Assembly: GCA_020852815.1 (NCBI GenBank)
Contig: JADZAN010000001.1
Location: 1 to 64,000 of the forward strand
Direction of reading: 5' to 3'
Origin: Gemmatimonadaceae bacterium
Lineage (GTDB): Bacteria; Gemmatimonadota; Gemmatimonadetes; Gemmatimonadales; Gemmatimonadaceae
Length of the DNA: 64,000 nucleotides
Part shown: positions 44,982 through 53,009 of the stretch, piece after piece
Position numbering within the stretch: position 1 is the stretch's first letter
Layout: each line of letters opens with the position of its first letter
The notes under the pieces: generated by a model
The model's database searches: none
What the model was told of the DNA's origin: nothing
What the model saw: only the letters and a program-made list of their open reading frames with translations
Program-made: the position numbers and the translations under genes

Positions 44982-45051
44982 CCTGGAACGACCTCGCAGT
45001 GGCCCGACGTCACTCAGCAGCTGAGACGTGGCTCAAGTGGCACGATACGAG

Positions 45052-45087
45052 TGGGGCCCCTCTGCGAGATTCGGCAGAGGGGCCCCA
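45052..45087. terminator. terminator hairpin between tRNA-Arg and the AP2 gene
   Basis: A perfect 14-bp stem (45052-45065 with 45074-45087) with an 8-nt loop. It lies 70 nt after the tRNA and 41 nt beyond the stop of the convergent AP2 gene, so it can serve both directions. No strong T-run is present on either side. Confidence 0.65.
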
Positions 45088-45128
45088 ACGCCCTTCAGGA
45101 GCAGAGGGTACTGCGGATGGAGGGACCG

Positions 45129-45548
45129 TCAGGCGCCACGCTTGGCGTAGATGTCCTTCTCCAGCTTGAGGCGGAGCTTCTTCGCCTCGTCCAGCGCCTC
45201 GGTCTTCTTGCGCCCCTTGGCGGGGACGTAGAAGCGCTTCTGCTTGCCAGGTTCAGGGTTGATCGAGACGATGAACGCCTGATGCCGCTTGTCCCACTGT
45301 ACCCCCGTCACGCCGTAACGATTCCGGCGCGAGCGCACCACCACACGACCCGTCTGCGGCTTACCGAGCGCCTTCTCGGTCTTGTCGCGCCAGACAACCG
45401 CCTGGGCGAACGCTTTCTTCTTGCCACCATGCTTGTTGTCCGAGAACCACTTTCGGTGCGTCTTGCCCTCGAAAGTGACCTGGACGAGCCAGCCGTGATT
45501 GTGCTTCTCCGGCTGGTCGATTCGTGAGATGCCTTTGCGCCTAATCAT
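45129..45548 (-). CDS. AP2/ERF-like DNA-binding domain protein
   Basis: A 139-residue, strongly basic protein. Two tandem AP2-like units: residues of about 6-60 (SRIDQPEKHNHGWLVQV and the AFAQAVVWRDKTEKAL helix) and about 77-132 (GVTGVQWDKRHQAFIVSI and the ALDEAKKLRLKLEKDI helix), each three strands plus a helix. Bacterial AP2 domains usually occur in mobile homing endonucleases and phage integrases; here there is no nuclease or integrase part. It is the only minus-strand gene in the first 46 kb, isolated beside a tRNA. A regulator or a mobile remnant are both possible. Confidence 0.7.
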   Translation of the reverse strand: MIRRKGISRIDQPEKHNHGWLVQVTFEGKTHRKWFSDNKHGGKKKAFAQAVVWRDKTEKALGKPQTGRVVVRSRRNRYGVTGVQWDKRHQAFIVSINPEPGKQKRFYVPAKGRKKTEALDEAKKLRLKLEKDIYAKRGA

Positions 45549-45578
45549 GGTAAGTGGTTAAGGGTGAGGGCGCTGGGA

Positions 45579-45606
45579 AGGATAGTGAAAACTAGCGTCA
45601 GAACAA
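45579..45606 (-). promoter_or_regulatory. promoter candidate for the AP2 gene
   Basis: On the minus strand: TTGTTC (45606-45601), 16 nt, TATCCT (45584-45579). A start near 45572 would give a leader of about 24 nt. No Shine-Dalgarno precedes the ATG. Confidence 0.35.
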
Positions 45607-45752
45607 GGCCGCACTACCGACTCGCCGCCGCGCTCCACATCTTTAACGCGCTACGTACGACGTGTGCTGTACTCCGACGCGAGTGCACGCACCTCCACCA
45701 AATAACTTGGCCCTCTAACGACAATTCGGGGGCAGGGAACGCCTGACAAACG

Positions 45753-46409
45753 ATGACCAAAACAGGTGAAGCGGCTCGGCCGCGGCTCGAGGATTCGGCG
45801 GAGTCGCTGATGGAGTGGGTGCAATCGCACGGGCGCCAGCTCGGCATTGGGGCGATCGTCGTGGTCGCCCTTGCGGCTGGCTCGTGGGTCGTGTCGCGCT
45901 CCAACGACACGAAGGCGGCGGGCGCATCGCGCGCCCTGAGCGAGGCTCAGCGCAGCATGGCGTCGGGCAACCTGGCGCTCGCCGCGGCCGACTTGCAGAA
46001 AGTCGTGTCTCGTTATGGCTCCACCACGGCAGGGACGCAGGCGCGCCTCCTCCTGGCCCAGGTGCAGTTCCAGCAGGGCAAGGTCGCCGACGGGATGAAG
46101 GTGCTCGACGAAGTGGGCTCGGCGGGTGCAATGCAGGCTTCGCTGCACGCGTTGCGCGGTGCCGGACTCGAGCAGTCGGGCAAGCCGGCCGAGGCTGCTG
46201 CCGAGTACCTCAAGGCCTCCACGGCGTCGACGCTTCCGTCGGAGCGCGAGTCATACAAGGCCGACGCAGCGCGCGCCTACGTGACCGCGGGGAAGAAGGA
46301 CGAGGCACTCAAGATCTGGGAGGCGATCGCCGCCGATGAGGCGTCGCCGCTGAACGGCGAGGCGCGTCTTCGGGTCGGTGAGCTGAGCGCGACGGTCGCC
46401 ACGCGCTAG
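45753..46409 (+). CDS. YfgM-like membrane-anchored TPR protein
   Basis: A 218-residue protein with a cytoplasmic N-terminus, one TM helix at about residues 33-50 (LGIGAIVVVALAAGSWVV) and an outer TPR-like domain (SEAQRSMASGNLALAAADLQKVV onward, to residue 215). The arrangement resembles YfgM, a SecYEG-linked periplasmic chaperone, and other tol-pal/BamD-type TPR proteins. It is not linked to bamB or a histidyl-tRNA synthetase gene here, so the call is by architecture. It is flanked by imperfect direct repeats. Confidence 0.7.
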   Translation: MTKTGEAARPRLEDSAESLMEWVQSHGRQLGIGAIVVVALAAGSWVVSRSNDTKAAGASRALSEAQRSMASGNLALAAADLQKVVSRYGSTTAGTQARLLLAQVQFQQGKVADGMKVLDEVGSAGAMQASLHALRGAGLEQSGKPAEAAAEYLKASTASTLPSERESYKADAARAYVTAGKKDEALKIWEAIAADEASPLNGEARLRVGELSATVATR

Positions 46410-46935
46410 GACAGTTGCGCGCCGCTGCGGGTCGCAGCGCGCCCACGCACACACCCGACGCACCAACGACGCACGTACGACGTACGCATACTCGACGCTG
46501 CACGTAGAACAACAGAGCAGGCCGCCGACTCCAGTTCGGCGGCCTGTTTGCTGTCCACGAGCCTCGATTGACCAGATGGTACGTCCCGGCGGTCGGCCTC
46601 CGAACAAATACGCATAATATGTGTTATGTAAACTTACCCCGTGGAAAAGTGGGGAGATCTCCCTGCCGGTTGCTTCGCTTCCCCCGCTGGGCTGTCCCGG
46701 GACTCGCGATAGAGCGTGGCCCCGTCGGCGCCACCGAGCGCATCCGTGCAACTCGACTCTCGGACGACGATGGCGCATCGGCATCCACGCCGCCTCGACG
46801 CAAGGAACGTCACGGTGCGCTCCAGCCCCGCGGTGGCACGTCTCCATGGTCCCAGCACGCGACTACGCTGCTCGGCCGTCCAGGCGCCTGATGCCGCGTC
46901 TCGCCAGTGCGTCGCGGAGCGACGATCGCCGCCTC
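46410..46935. other. convergent intergenic region between the two transcription directions
   Basis: No convincing gene. It holds a terminator (46518-46550), an AT-rich spot at 46605-46635 including the inverted repeat CATAA/TTATG (46613-46617 with 46624-46628) and the sequence CCCCGTGGAAAAGTGGGG (46637-46654). The stretch 46660-46935 is GC-rich; its open frames lack similarity. Confidence 0.6.
46518..46550 (+). terminator. intrinsic terminator after the YfgM-like gene
   Basis: An 11-bp perfect stem (46518-46528 with 46536-46546) with a 7-nt loop, followed by TTTG. It ends the plus-strand run. Confidence 0.8.
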
Positions 46936-47748
46936 TCAGAACTCGCCGAGCGTTCCCTCGAAGACGATGCGCCCCTCGCCAGCCAGGACGGGGGTTCCCT
47001 GCTCCGGCTCGGCGTTCACGGTCGCCACGAGATCCCGACCAGAGCGTGTGCGAAGGGCGACGCGACCATCGATCAGCCCCCATGCGGTCAGGAGCGCCGC
47101 GACGGCGACCGAGCCCGTACCGCAGGCGAGCGTCTCCTCTTCCACGCCGCGCTCGTATGTGCGGACCCACCACCTATCGCCCTCGTCGCGCATCACGAAG
47201 TTGGCGTTCGCGCCGTCCCGCAGCGCTTCCAGGTGCCGCAGCGCGCGCCCGCGACGGAAGACGTCCAATCCTTCGAGATCGGAGACCAGCAGCACCAGGT
47301 GCGGGACCCCGACGCGGGCGAATCCAATGCGCTGCTCGCCCGGCTCGAGCGCGGTCTCGAAGCTCGCGGCCAGCTCGGTGACCGGGATCATGTCGATCTC
47401 GGGCATCCCCGCCACGAAACGCCCCGTGACGGATCCCGAAACGGTCTCGAAGGTGAAGCTCCCCTCGGGGGCAATGCCGAGCATGCGTGCGAGTCTGGTG
47501 CTGCACAGCGCCGCGTTCCCGCACATCTCGGCCAGTGAGCCGTCGCGGTTGAAGTACCGCATCGAGAACGCGTGAAGCGGGTGCGGTTCGAGGAAGACGA
47601 CGCCGTCGGCGCCGATGCCGGTGCGCCGCTCGCACAGGCGCCCAATCCAGGGGGGCGTCGCCAGCTCGCCCGCGGGGTCGCGCATGGCGTCGAAGAAGAC
47701 GAAGTCGTTCCCCGACCCGCTCATCTTCCAGAAGCGTCGCCCCTTCAC
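46936..47748 (-). CDS. dapF: diaminopimelate epimerase
   Basis: Converts LL- to meso-diaminopimelate for lysine and peptidoglycan (270 aa from the GTG at 47748). The N-terminus FWKMSGSGNDFVFFDA is typical. Both catalytic Cys are present: MCGNAALC near residue 75 and ACGTGSVA near residue 215. The first motif differs from the usual MCGNGxRC (Ala for Gly, Leu for Arg), a change at the active site. It is the last gene of the leftward run, 1 nt after the upstream gene. Confidence 0.9.
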   Translation of the reverse strand: MKGRRFWKMSGSGNDFVFFDAMRDPAGELATPPWIGRLCERRTGIGADGVVFLEPHPLHAFSMRYFNRDGSLAEMCGNAALCSTRLARMLGIAPEGSFTFETVSGSVTGRFVAGMPEIDMIPVTELAASFETALEPGEQRIGFARVGVPHLVLLVSDLEGLDVFRRGRALRHLEALRDGANANFVMRDEGDRWWVRTYERGVEEETLACGTGSVAVAALLTAWGLIDGRVALRTRSGRDLVATVNAEPEQGTPVLAGEGRIVFEGTLGEF

Positions 47749-47749
47749 G

Positions 47750-48484
47750 TCACACGCGTCCGATGATGGCCCACCAGCGCAGGCGCCAGACCATCCAGAT
47801 GGCCTCTCGCACGATCCGCTTCGACATCTTGCTCTCGCCTTCGGTGCGATCGACGAAGACGATCGGGATCTCGACAATGCGAAATCCCTTGCGCCAGGCG
47901 CGGAAGCTTACCTCGATCTGGAACGCGTAACCGTTTGACCGAACATCGCTTAGGTCGATCGCCTCAAGTACCTTCCGCCGAAAGCACTTGAAGCCGCCGG
48001 TGGCGTCGTAGAGCGGGAGCCCCGTCACGAGCCGGGCGTAGATGTTCGCGCTGTAGCTCAGCAACAGTCTCGCGATGGGCCAGTTCACCACCGTCACCTT
48101 CCCGTCGCGATACCGGGAACCGAGCACGAGGTCGGCGTCCTGCGCACTCTCGAGGAACTGCGGGAGGTGCGATGGGTCGTGCGAGAAGTCGGCGTCCATC
48201 TCGAACACCAGCGCGTAGTCGCGCTCCAGCGCCCACTTGAAGCCCGCCAGGTAGGCGGTGCCGAGCCCCATCTTCCGCGGTCGGTGGAGCGCGTGAACGC
48301 GCGCGTCCGTCGCCGATCGCTCGTCGACGAGGGCGCCGGTGCCGTCGGGCGAGCCGTCGTCCACCACCAGCACCTCGATGCGCGGGTCCTGGACGAGGAC
48401 GGCATCGATGAGGCGGATGATGTTCTCGCGCTCGTTGAACGTGGGGACGATGACGAGCGCCTTCTCCGTGGGTTCGCCCTGCAT
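47750..48484 (-). CDS. dolichol/polyprenyl-phosphate mannosyltransferase-like GT2
   Basis: Family-2 glycosyltransferase of the DPM1 type (244 aa), expected to transfer a sugar from a nucleotide donor to a polyprenyl phosphate on the cytoplasmic face. Motifs: ALVIVPTFNERENI, VVDDGSPDGTG and the metal-binding FEMDADFSHDPSHLP, with GSRY further on. It has no membrane tail, like human DPM1. ATG 48484 is chosen; a GTG at 48499 overlaps the upstream stop. It likely feeds the YfhO-like protein next to it. Confidence 0.88.
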   Translation of the reverse strand: MQGEPTEKALVIVPTFNERENIIRLIDAVLVQDPRIEVLVVDDGSPDGTGALVDERSATDARVHALHRPRKMGLGTAYLAGFKWALERDYALVFEMDADFSHDPSHLPQFLESAQDADLVLGSRYRDGKVTVVNWPIARLLLSYSANIYARLVTGLPLYDATGGFKCFRRKVLEAIDLSDVRSNGYAFQIEVSFRAWRKGFRIVEIPIVFVDRTEGESKMSKRIVREAIWMVWRLRWWAIIGRV

Positions 48485-48491
48485 CGCCGAC

Positions 48492-50912
48492 TCACCCACC
48501 GGCGCTGGCTCCGCGTCGATCGACGACCAGCCCGGCCGCGAGCATCAGGAGGGCGACCAACACCGCGATCCAGGTGACGTGCTTTCCGGTTTCGTAGGGG
48601 GCGTTGTGGAACGAGAGCTGGATGTTCTTAGCGCCCGCGGGGAGCACGACCCCCATGAGCGACACCGCCGCCTTCCCCACCACCGCCGGCTTCCCGTCCA
48701 CGAGCGCCTTCCACCCCGGATACCAGTTCTCCGAGACCATCAACGCCGAGCCGGCTGGCGCCGGACCGTCCAACTCGATGGTGGCTCGCCCCGGAGAGTA
48801 GTTGGTCACCTTCGCGGTGATCGCCAACGGTTGCGGGAGCGCGGTGAGCGGCGGCGCCTGCACGGAGACGGTGCTATCGAAGACCGTCGCGGTGCGCACG
48901 TCGAATCGCGGATCGAGCACGGTGGCCAGGACCGACGTTTCGTTGGCCTTCGCGATGGCCGGCGTCACCCAGGCGTACGACGTCTCGAACGGAACGGCGT
49001 GCAGGTAGAGCTGGCTCCCCGCCGCATCGCGCGCTGGGCCCGCGACCAACTTCAGGTCCTTGAGGCCGATGTTGTCCGGCGAGTTGGTGAGGATGTAGCG
49101 CATGTTGAGGAGGCGCCAGAAGTTGGGATTCGCCACCTGACGGAATCCCTCATCCTTTCCTGCCAATCGATCGTATGCTCCCAGTTCATTGCCGTGGTAA
49201 CCCAGGACGTTGGCAATGCCGAAGCTCATCAACCCGTCGTAGTTGAGCACGGGATCGTGCACCGCCTCCGACTCCGCCGTCTGGAACGAGAGGACGCGGA
49301 ACGGTGGCGGCTGCTTCTTGAGATAGTCGATGACGGGGTTGCTGGCGTACGTGACCGCCGCCGGTTCGGAGAACTGCCAGTAGCGGCGCAGGACGCTCGC
49401 GCTGTCGAGCGCGACGACGAGGATGAGGAGAATGCCGCCCAGGTCGCGTGAGGCGCGCCGCGTCGACACCATGAAGGCGACGCCAAGCGTGAGGAGGATG
49501 AAGACCATCGAGCGCAGTGCACCGACCCTGAGCGCACCGTCGTTGGCCATCACGAAATCGGCCCGATCGGGCCCGGCGATCGCGACGCCGAGATTGGTCA
49601 GGGCGCCGGCTCCGCCAAGGAGCCCGATGATCACCGCCGCGATTCCCCAGCCCAGGAGGTAGCGGCGGCGGTTCTCCGCGCGAACGATGCGCTCAGTCCC
49701 GAAGGCGGCGAGGACCGCCGTGGCGAAGGACACCACGAAGAGCATCGTGCTGGGCGCGCGGAAGTACTTCGTTCCCGGGACGAGTGCGTAGACGAGCGAG
49801 TAGAACGGCGTGTATCCCCCCAGCGCCCAGAGGAGCGACACGACGAAGGTCACCAGGAAGAAGGTGACGAGGCGCTTCTGCGAGCGGAGCGCCCATGCGC
49901 CCAGGGCGAGCCCGGCAAGGACGAGGACCGCGGCGCCGATGTACTCCGAGTGGAAGTGGATCCCGTTGCGCCCCCAGTAGCGCTCGAGCACCCCGGTGAA
50001 CTGCGGAATGAGGAAGTTGAGCGTCTCCTCGGGGGGGAGCGAATACGAGACGGCGTGCTCCCACGCCTTTCCGCCGGCGCGTGGCGAGAAGGGTTCGTAC
50101 ATCTTCACGGGCCAGAACTGGATGGCCCCCATCACGAGCCCGATGGCCACCGAGGCGAGTGCTGCACCCAGTCGCCTAACGCCAACGCGCCGGTCGAGCG
50201 GAGCGTCGGATCCCCACCCCAAGGCGTTGAACACGGCGAACGCGCCGGTCACGAGGAGCATGTACTGCAGCAACTGCGGGTGCGGCGAGAGAACGGCGAG
50301 CCCCACGACGAGCGCCAGCGCTCCCCATGCCGCCGTGCGGCCATCGCGCACGCCGCGCGTGACGAGGTAGAGCGCCAACGGGAGGAGTGCGGCGATGAAC
50401 ATCTTGCCGTCGTGTCCCGGCGAGACCAGCCCCGCCACGTTCCCCCCCATCTGGTATGCGACGCCGCCAATGACGGCGGCGAAGAATGAGAGGCCGAGCG
50501 AGCGAAGGAAGAGATACGTGAACAGGCCAGCCAGGAAGACGTGAAGGATCATCCCCCAGGTCATCCCCGTGTCGGTCCCGAGCACGATGCGCAAGAGCGC
50601 GGTGGGATAGAACGTGTCGCCGTGCATGGCATCGACGAACGGCATCCCGCCAAAGAGATAGGGGTTCCACTGCGGAATCTCCCCGAACTGCTTCCAGTGG
50701 CTTCTCGCGAAGTCGCGGAACGCGTAGCCGGCGATGTACTGGTCGGAGTACGGATTGACCAGGAACTTGCCGGCCAACGCGGGAAAGCCGAGTACGAGGG
50801 TACAGACCCCGTGCACGAGGGCGGCCCAGGCGAGGGCGAAGCGCGGTCCGGGCGACGCAGCCGATGGTAACCCCGATGGGGGGGACGCGGCGACGTCGGG
50901 TGTGCGGGTCAT
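48492..50912 (-). CDS. YfhO-family polytopic membrane protein
   Basis: An 806-residue inner-membrane protein with at least 12 TM helices and a C-terminal beta-rich extracytoplasmic domain (about residues 630-790, with ISVTENWYPGWK-like text). Bacillus YfhO is implicated in glycosylating lipoteichoic acid from undecaprenyl-phosphate sugars, so a GT-C type transferase using a lipid-linked sugar is the best guess. The acidic loop region FLVNPYSDQYIAGYAFRDF near residue 50 could hold the GT-C Asp. ATG 50912 overlaps the upstream gene (ATGA). Confidence 0.75.
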   Translation of the reverse strand: MTRTPDVAASPPSGLPSAASPGPRFALAWAALVHGVCTLVLGFPALAGKFLVNPYSDQYIAGYAFRDFARSHWKQFGEIPQWNPYLFGGMPFVDAMHGDTFYPTALLRIVLGTDTGMTWGMILHVFLAGLFTYLFLRSLGLSFFAAVIGGVAYQMGGNVAGLVSPGHDGKMFIAALLPLALYLVTRGVRDGRTAAWGALALVVGLAVLSPHPQLLQYMLLVTGAFAVFNALGWGSDAPLDRRVGVRRLGAALASVAIGLVMGAIQFWPVKMYEPFSPRAGGKAWEHAVSYSLPPEETLNFLIPQFTGVLERYWGRNGIHFHSEYIGAAVLVLAGLALGAWALRSQKRLVTFFLVTFVVSLLWALGGYTPFYSLVYALVPGTKYFRAPSTMLFVVSFATAVLAAFGTERIVRAENRRRYLLGWGIAAVIIGLLGGAGALTNLGVAIAGPDRADFVMANDGALRVGALRSMVFILLTLGVAFMVSTRRASRDLGGILLILVVALDSASVLRRYWQFSEPAAVTYASNPVIDYLKKQPPPFRVLSFQTAESEAVHDPVLNYDGLMSFGIANVLGYHGNELGAYDRLAGKDEGFRQVANPNFWRLLNMRYILTNSPDNIGLKDLKLVAGPARDAAGSQLYLHAVPFETSYAWVTPAIAKANETSVLATVLDPRFDVRTATVFDSTVSVQAPPLTALPQPLAITAKVTNYSPGRATIELDGPAPAGSALMVSENWYPGWKALVDGKPAVVGKAAVSLMGVVLPAGAKNIQLSFHNAPYETGKHVTWIAVLVALLMLAAGLVVDRRGASAGG

Positions 50913-51844
50913 GACGGGGCGGATGAGGTGGTGCGGCGGCGCCGGAGGGCGTCGATGGCCAGAAAGACGAGTCCCGGGAGGACCTCGAGCACGGTAAGCC
51001 AGAGTCGGGAGGCGAGCGAGATGACGCCGGCCGCCCCTCCCTGCGCGAGGCCCAGCCGGCCTAACGCGACGATGAGCGACCCTTCCCGCACGCCGATACC
51101 GCCGGGCGCAAACAACGCAATGTAGCCCGCCAGGTACGATCCGGTGAAGGCGGCGATGTACGCGGTCGTGCGTCCGGGGGCGTGCCCGACCACACCGGCG
51201 ACGAAGAGCTGGAAGGCGACGCCGTACAGGATCCACGCGACGAGACAACCGACCGACGCCAGCCACACGGCGCGATCGGGGAAGGCGGGAATGTCGAGCC
51301 GACGCCCCACGACTCGGCTCGCCGCCGCTCCCAGCAATGGGACAATTCTCGGCGCGAGAAAGATGCCGGCGACCACGACCACAGCCAGCGCGACCGCCGC
51401 GCGTGGGGCGTCGAAATAGTCAGCCCCTGTGACGAGCACGAGGCCGAAGCCCGCCAGGATGTTGACGAGGTTGATGACGAGCGCCGACCCCGTCGAGGCG
51501 ACGACCGAGACGCCGTGCTCCTGCGCCATGACCCCCATCGCCCCGATCTGCCAGACTTTGCCGGGGAGGTAGCGCCCGAGGTTGGAGATGAACCAGATGC
51601 GCGCGGCCTGGCCCCAGGGAAGCTCGCTGTCCCACGCGCGCACGGTGCGCCGCCACGTCTCGACGAGAACGCCGTAGGCAAGGAAGACGACGAGACTCGA
51701 CGCGGCGACGAGCGTCCATCGCGGTTGGAGCTGCACCCCCGAGGCACGGAAGTCCTGCCACTGGGAGAAGATGGCGCGAGCGGCGAGGGCCACCGCGGCC
51801 AGGGTCAGGACGAGGAAGACGACCCGCGTCGCCTTATGGCGCAA
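50909..51844 (-). CDS. flippase-like / lysylphosphatidylglycerol synthase TM-domain protein
   Basis: A polytopic membrane protein (311 aa, about 8 TM helices) of the UPF0104/LPG_synthase_TM family. The conserved segment ISNLGRYLPGKVWQIGAMGVMA and the loop IALFAPGGIGVREGSLI are typical. Members accompany glycosyltransferases in archaeal and bacterial glycan clusters and are thought to move lipid-linked sugars; there is no lysyl-transferase domain here. The start is uncertain: TTG 51844 is used; TTG 51895 gives 17 more residues and a 62-nt overlap. Confidence 0.75.
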   Translation of the reverse strand: MRHKATRVVFLVLTLAAVALAARAIFSQWQDFRASGVQLQPRWTLVAASSLVVFLAYGVLVETWRRTVRAWDSELPWGQAARIWFISNLGRYLPGKVWQIGAMGVMAQEHGVSVVASTGSALVINLVNILAGFGLVLVTGADYFDAPRAAVALAVVVVAGIFLAPRIVPLLGAAASRVVGRRLDIPAFPDRAVWLASVGCLVAWILYGVAFQLFVAGVVGHAPGRTTAYIAAFTGSYLAGYIALFAPGGIGVREGSLIVALGRLGLAQGGAAGVISLASRLWLTVLEVLPGLVFLAIDALRRRRTTSSAPS

Positions 51845-53009
51845 CGATCGAGCGGTAGAGGGTGGCGTACCGCCGAGCCGCCGATTCCGGCGCAAAGTCC
51901 CCCAGCGCCGACATCCGCCCTGCCCTGCCTAACGCCAAGCGCAGCTCGGGATCGTCGAAGAGGCGATCGAGCGCCTGTGCGAGGGCGTCCAGGTCGCCAG
52001 GAGGGACCAGGAGCCCGGTCTCGCCGTGGGTGATGGTATCGGTGAGGCCACCGCTCTCGAAGGCGACCACCGGGGCGCCGCACAACTGCGCCTCGACGGC
52101 GACGAGTCCAAGTCCCTCGCCGATGCTGGGGACGACGAGGGCGCTGGCGCGCTGGTAGAGCGCGGGGAGCGCGTCCTGCGGGAGTGCGCCGTGCCAGGTG
52201 AGCTGGGCGGCGATGCCGAGTTGCGTGGCCTGCTCGCGCAGCGTGGCGGCGTCGGGGCCATCGCCGACGAGGTCGACGGCGATGCGGTGGCGCATGCGGG
52301 CGACGGCGTCGAGGAGGGCGGCGACCCCCTTCTGCGCGTTGAGCCTACCGACGAAAAGAAGGCGGTCGGCGGCGCGCGTTCCGCCAGGCGCAAACAGCGC
52401 GGTGGACACTGGCATCGGGGCCACGAGCGGTTGCACGTCGGGGACCATGTCGTGCACCTCGCCGGCCAGCCAGCGGGAGACGGTGGTGACGGCGCGCGAC
52501 TGGTGCATCACCCGGCGAAAGATGGGGCGCGCAAACGCCTTGGCGCGGGCCAGGCGCACGTCGGTACCGTGCATCGTGGTGACGAGCGGGAGGTGGCCGA
52601 GTCCCGCCGCCCAGTTCCCCACCACGCCGCCGGGAAACCACCAGTGCGCGTGCAGGACGTGCGGCGCCCATTCCCGCCGAATGCGCGTGGCGAGGGCGAA
52701 CTGCGTCCCGAGGAAACCGACCAGCGCGACCTTGGCGCCCCACGAGCGTTGCACCTCCTGCGCCATCTCGCCGGTGTAGGCGAGGTTCTCATACTGGCGC
52801 GGGGCGTAGTGGAAGCGGTCGACGCGGATGCCGTCGAAGGTGTCGTGCGGCGCGAGTCCCGGTGCGCCGGGGGCCACGACGCGCACGTCGATCCCCTCCC
52901 CTCGCAGTGCCACCGCCAGATGCAACAGGAACGATCCCGGCGCATCGCCGGGGACGCGCGGGTACGAGTGGGTGAGGAAGAGGACGCGCAGGCGTGGCGC
53001 GTCAGCCAT
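51834..53009 (-). CDS. GT4-family glycosyltransferase
   Basis: A retaining GT-B glycosyltransferase (391 aa). N-terminal acceptor domain: RLRVLFLTHSYPRVPGDAPG and HAHWWFPGGVVG. C-terminal donor domain: FVGRLNAQKGVAALLDAV, then the E-x7-E signature in PSIGEGLGLVAVEAQLCGAP. It has no TM segment and acts at the inner membrane face. The start (ATG 53009) overlaps the upstream GT2 gene by 8 nt. Confidence 0.88.
   Translation of the reverse strand: MADAPRLRVLFLTHSYPRVPGDAPGSFLLHLAVALRGEGIDVRVVAPGAPGLAPHDTFDGIRVDRFHYAPRQYENLAYTGEMAQEVQRSWGAKVALVGFLGTQFALATRIRREWAPHVLHAHWWFPGGVVGNWAAGLGHLPLVTTMHGTDVRLARAKAFARPIFRRVMHQSRAVTTVSRWLAGEVHDMVPDVQPLVAPMPVSTALFAPGGTRAADRLLFVGRLNAQKGVAALLDAVARMRHRIAVDLVGDGPDAATLREQATQLGIAAQLTWHGALPQDALPALYQRASALVVPSIGEGLGLVAVEAQLCGAPVVAFESGGLTDTITHGETGLLVPPGDLDALAQALDRLFDDPELRLALGRAGRMSALGDFAPESAARRYATLYRSIVAP

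Noticed and set aside
46568-47173. Overlapping open frames in the convergent region (both strands)
   Set aside because: They overlap dapF or the terminator, have atypical composition and no recognisable motif.
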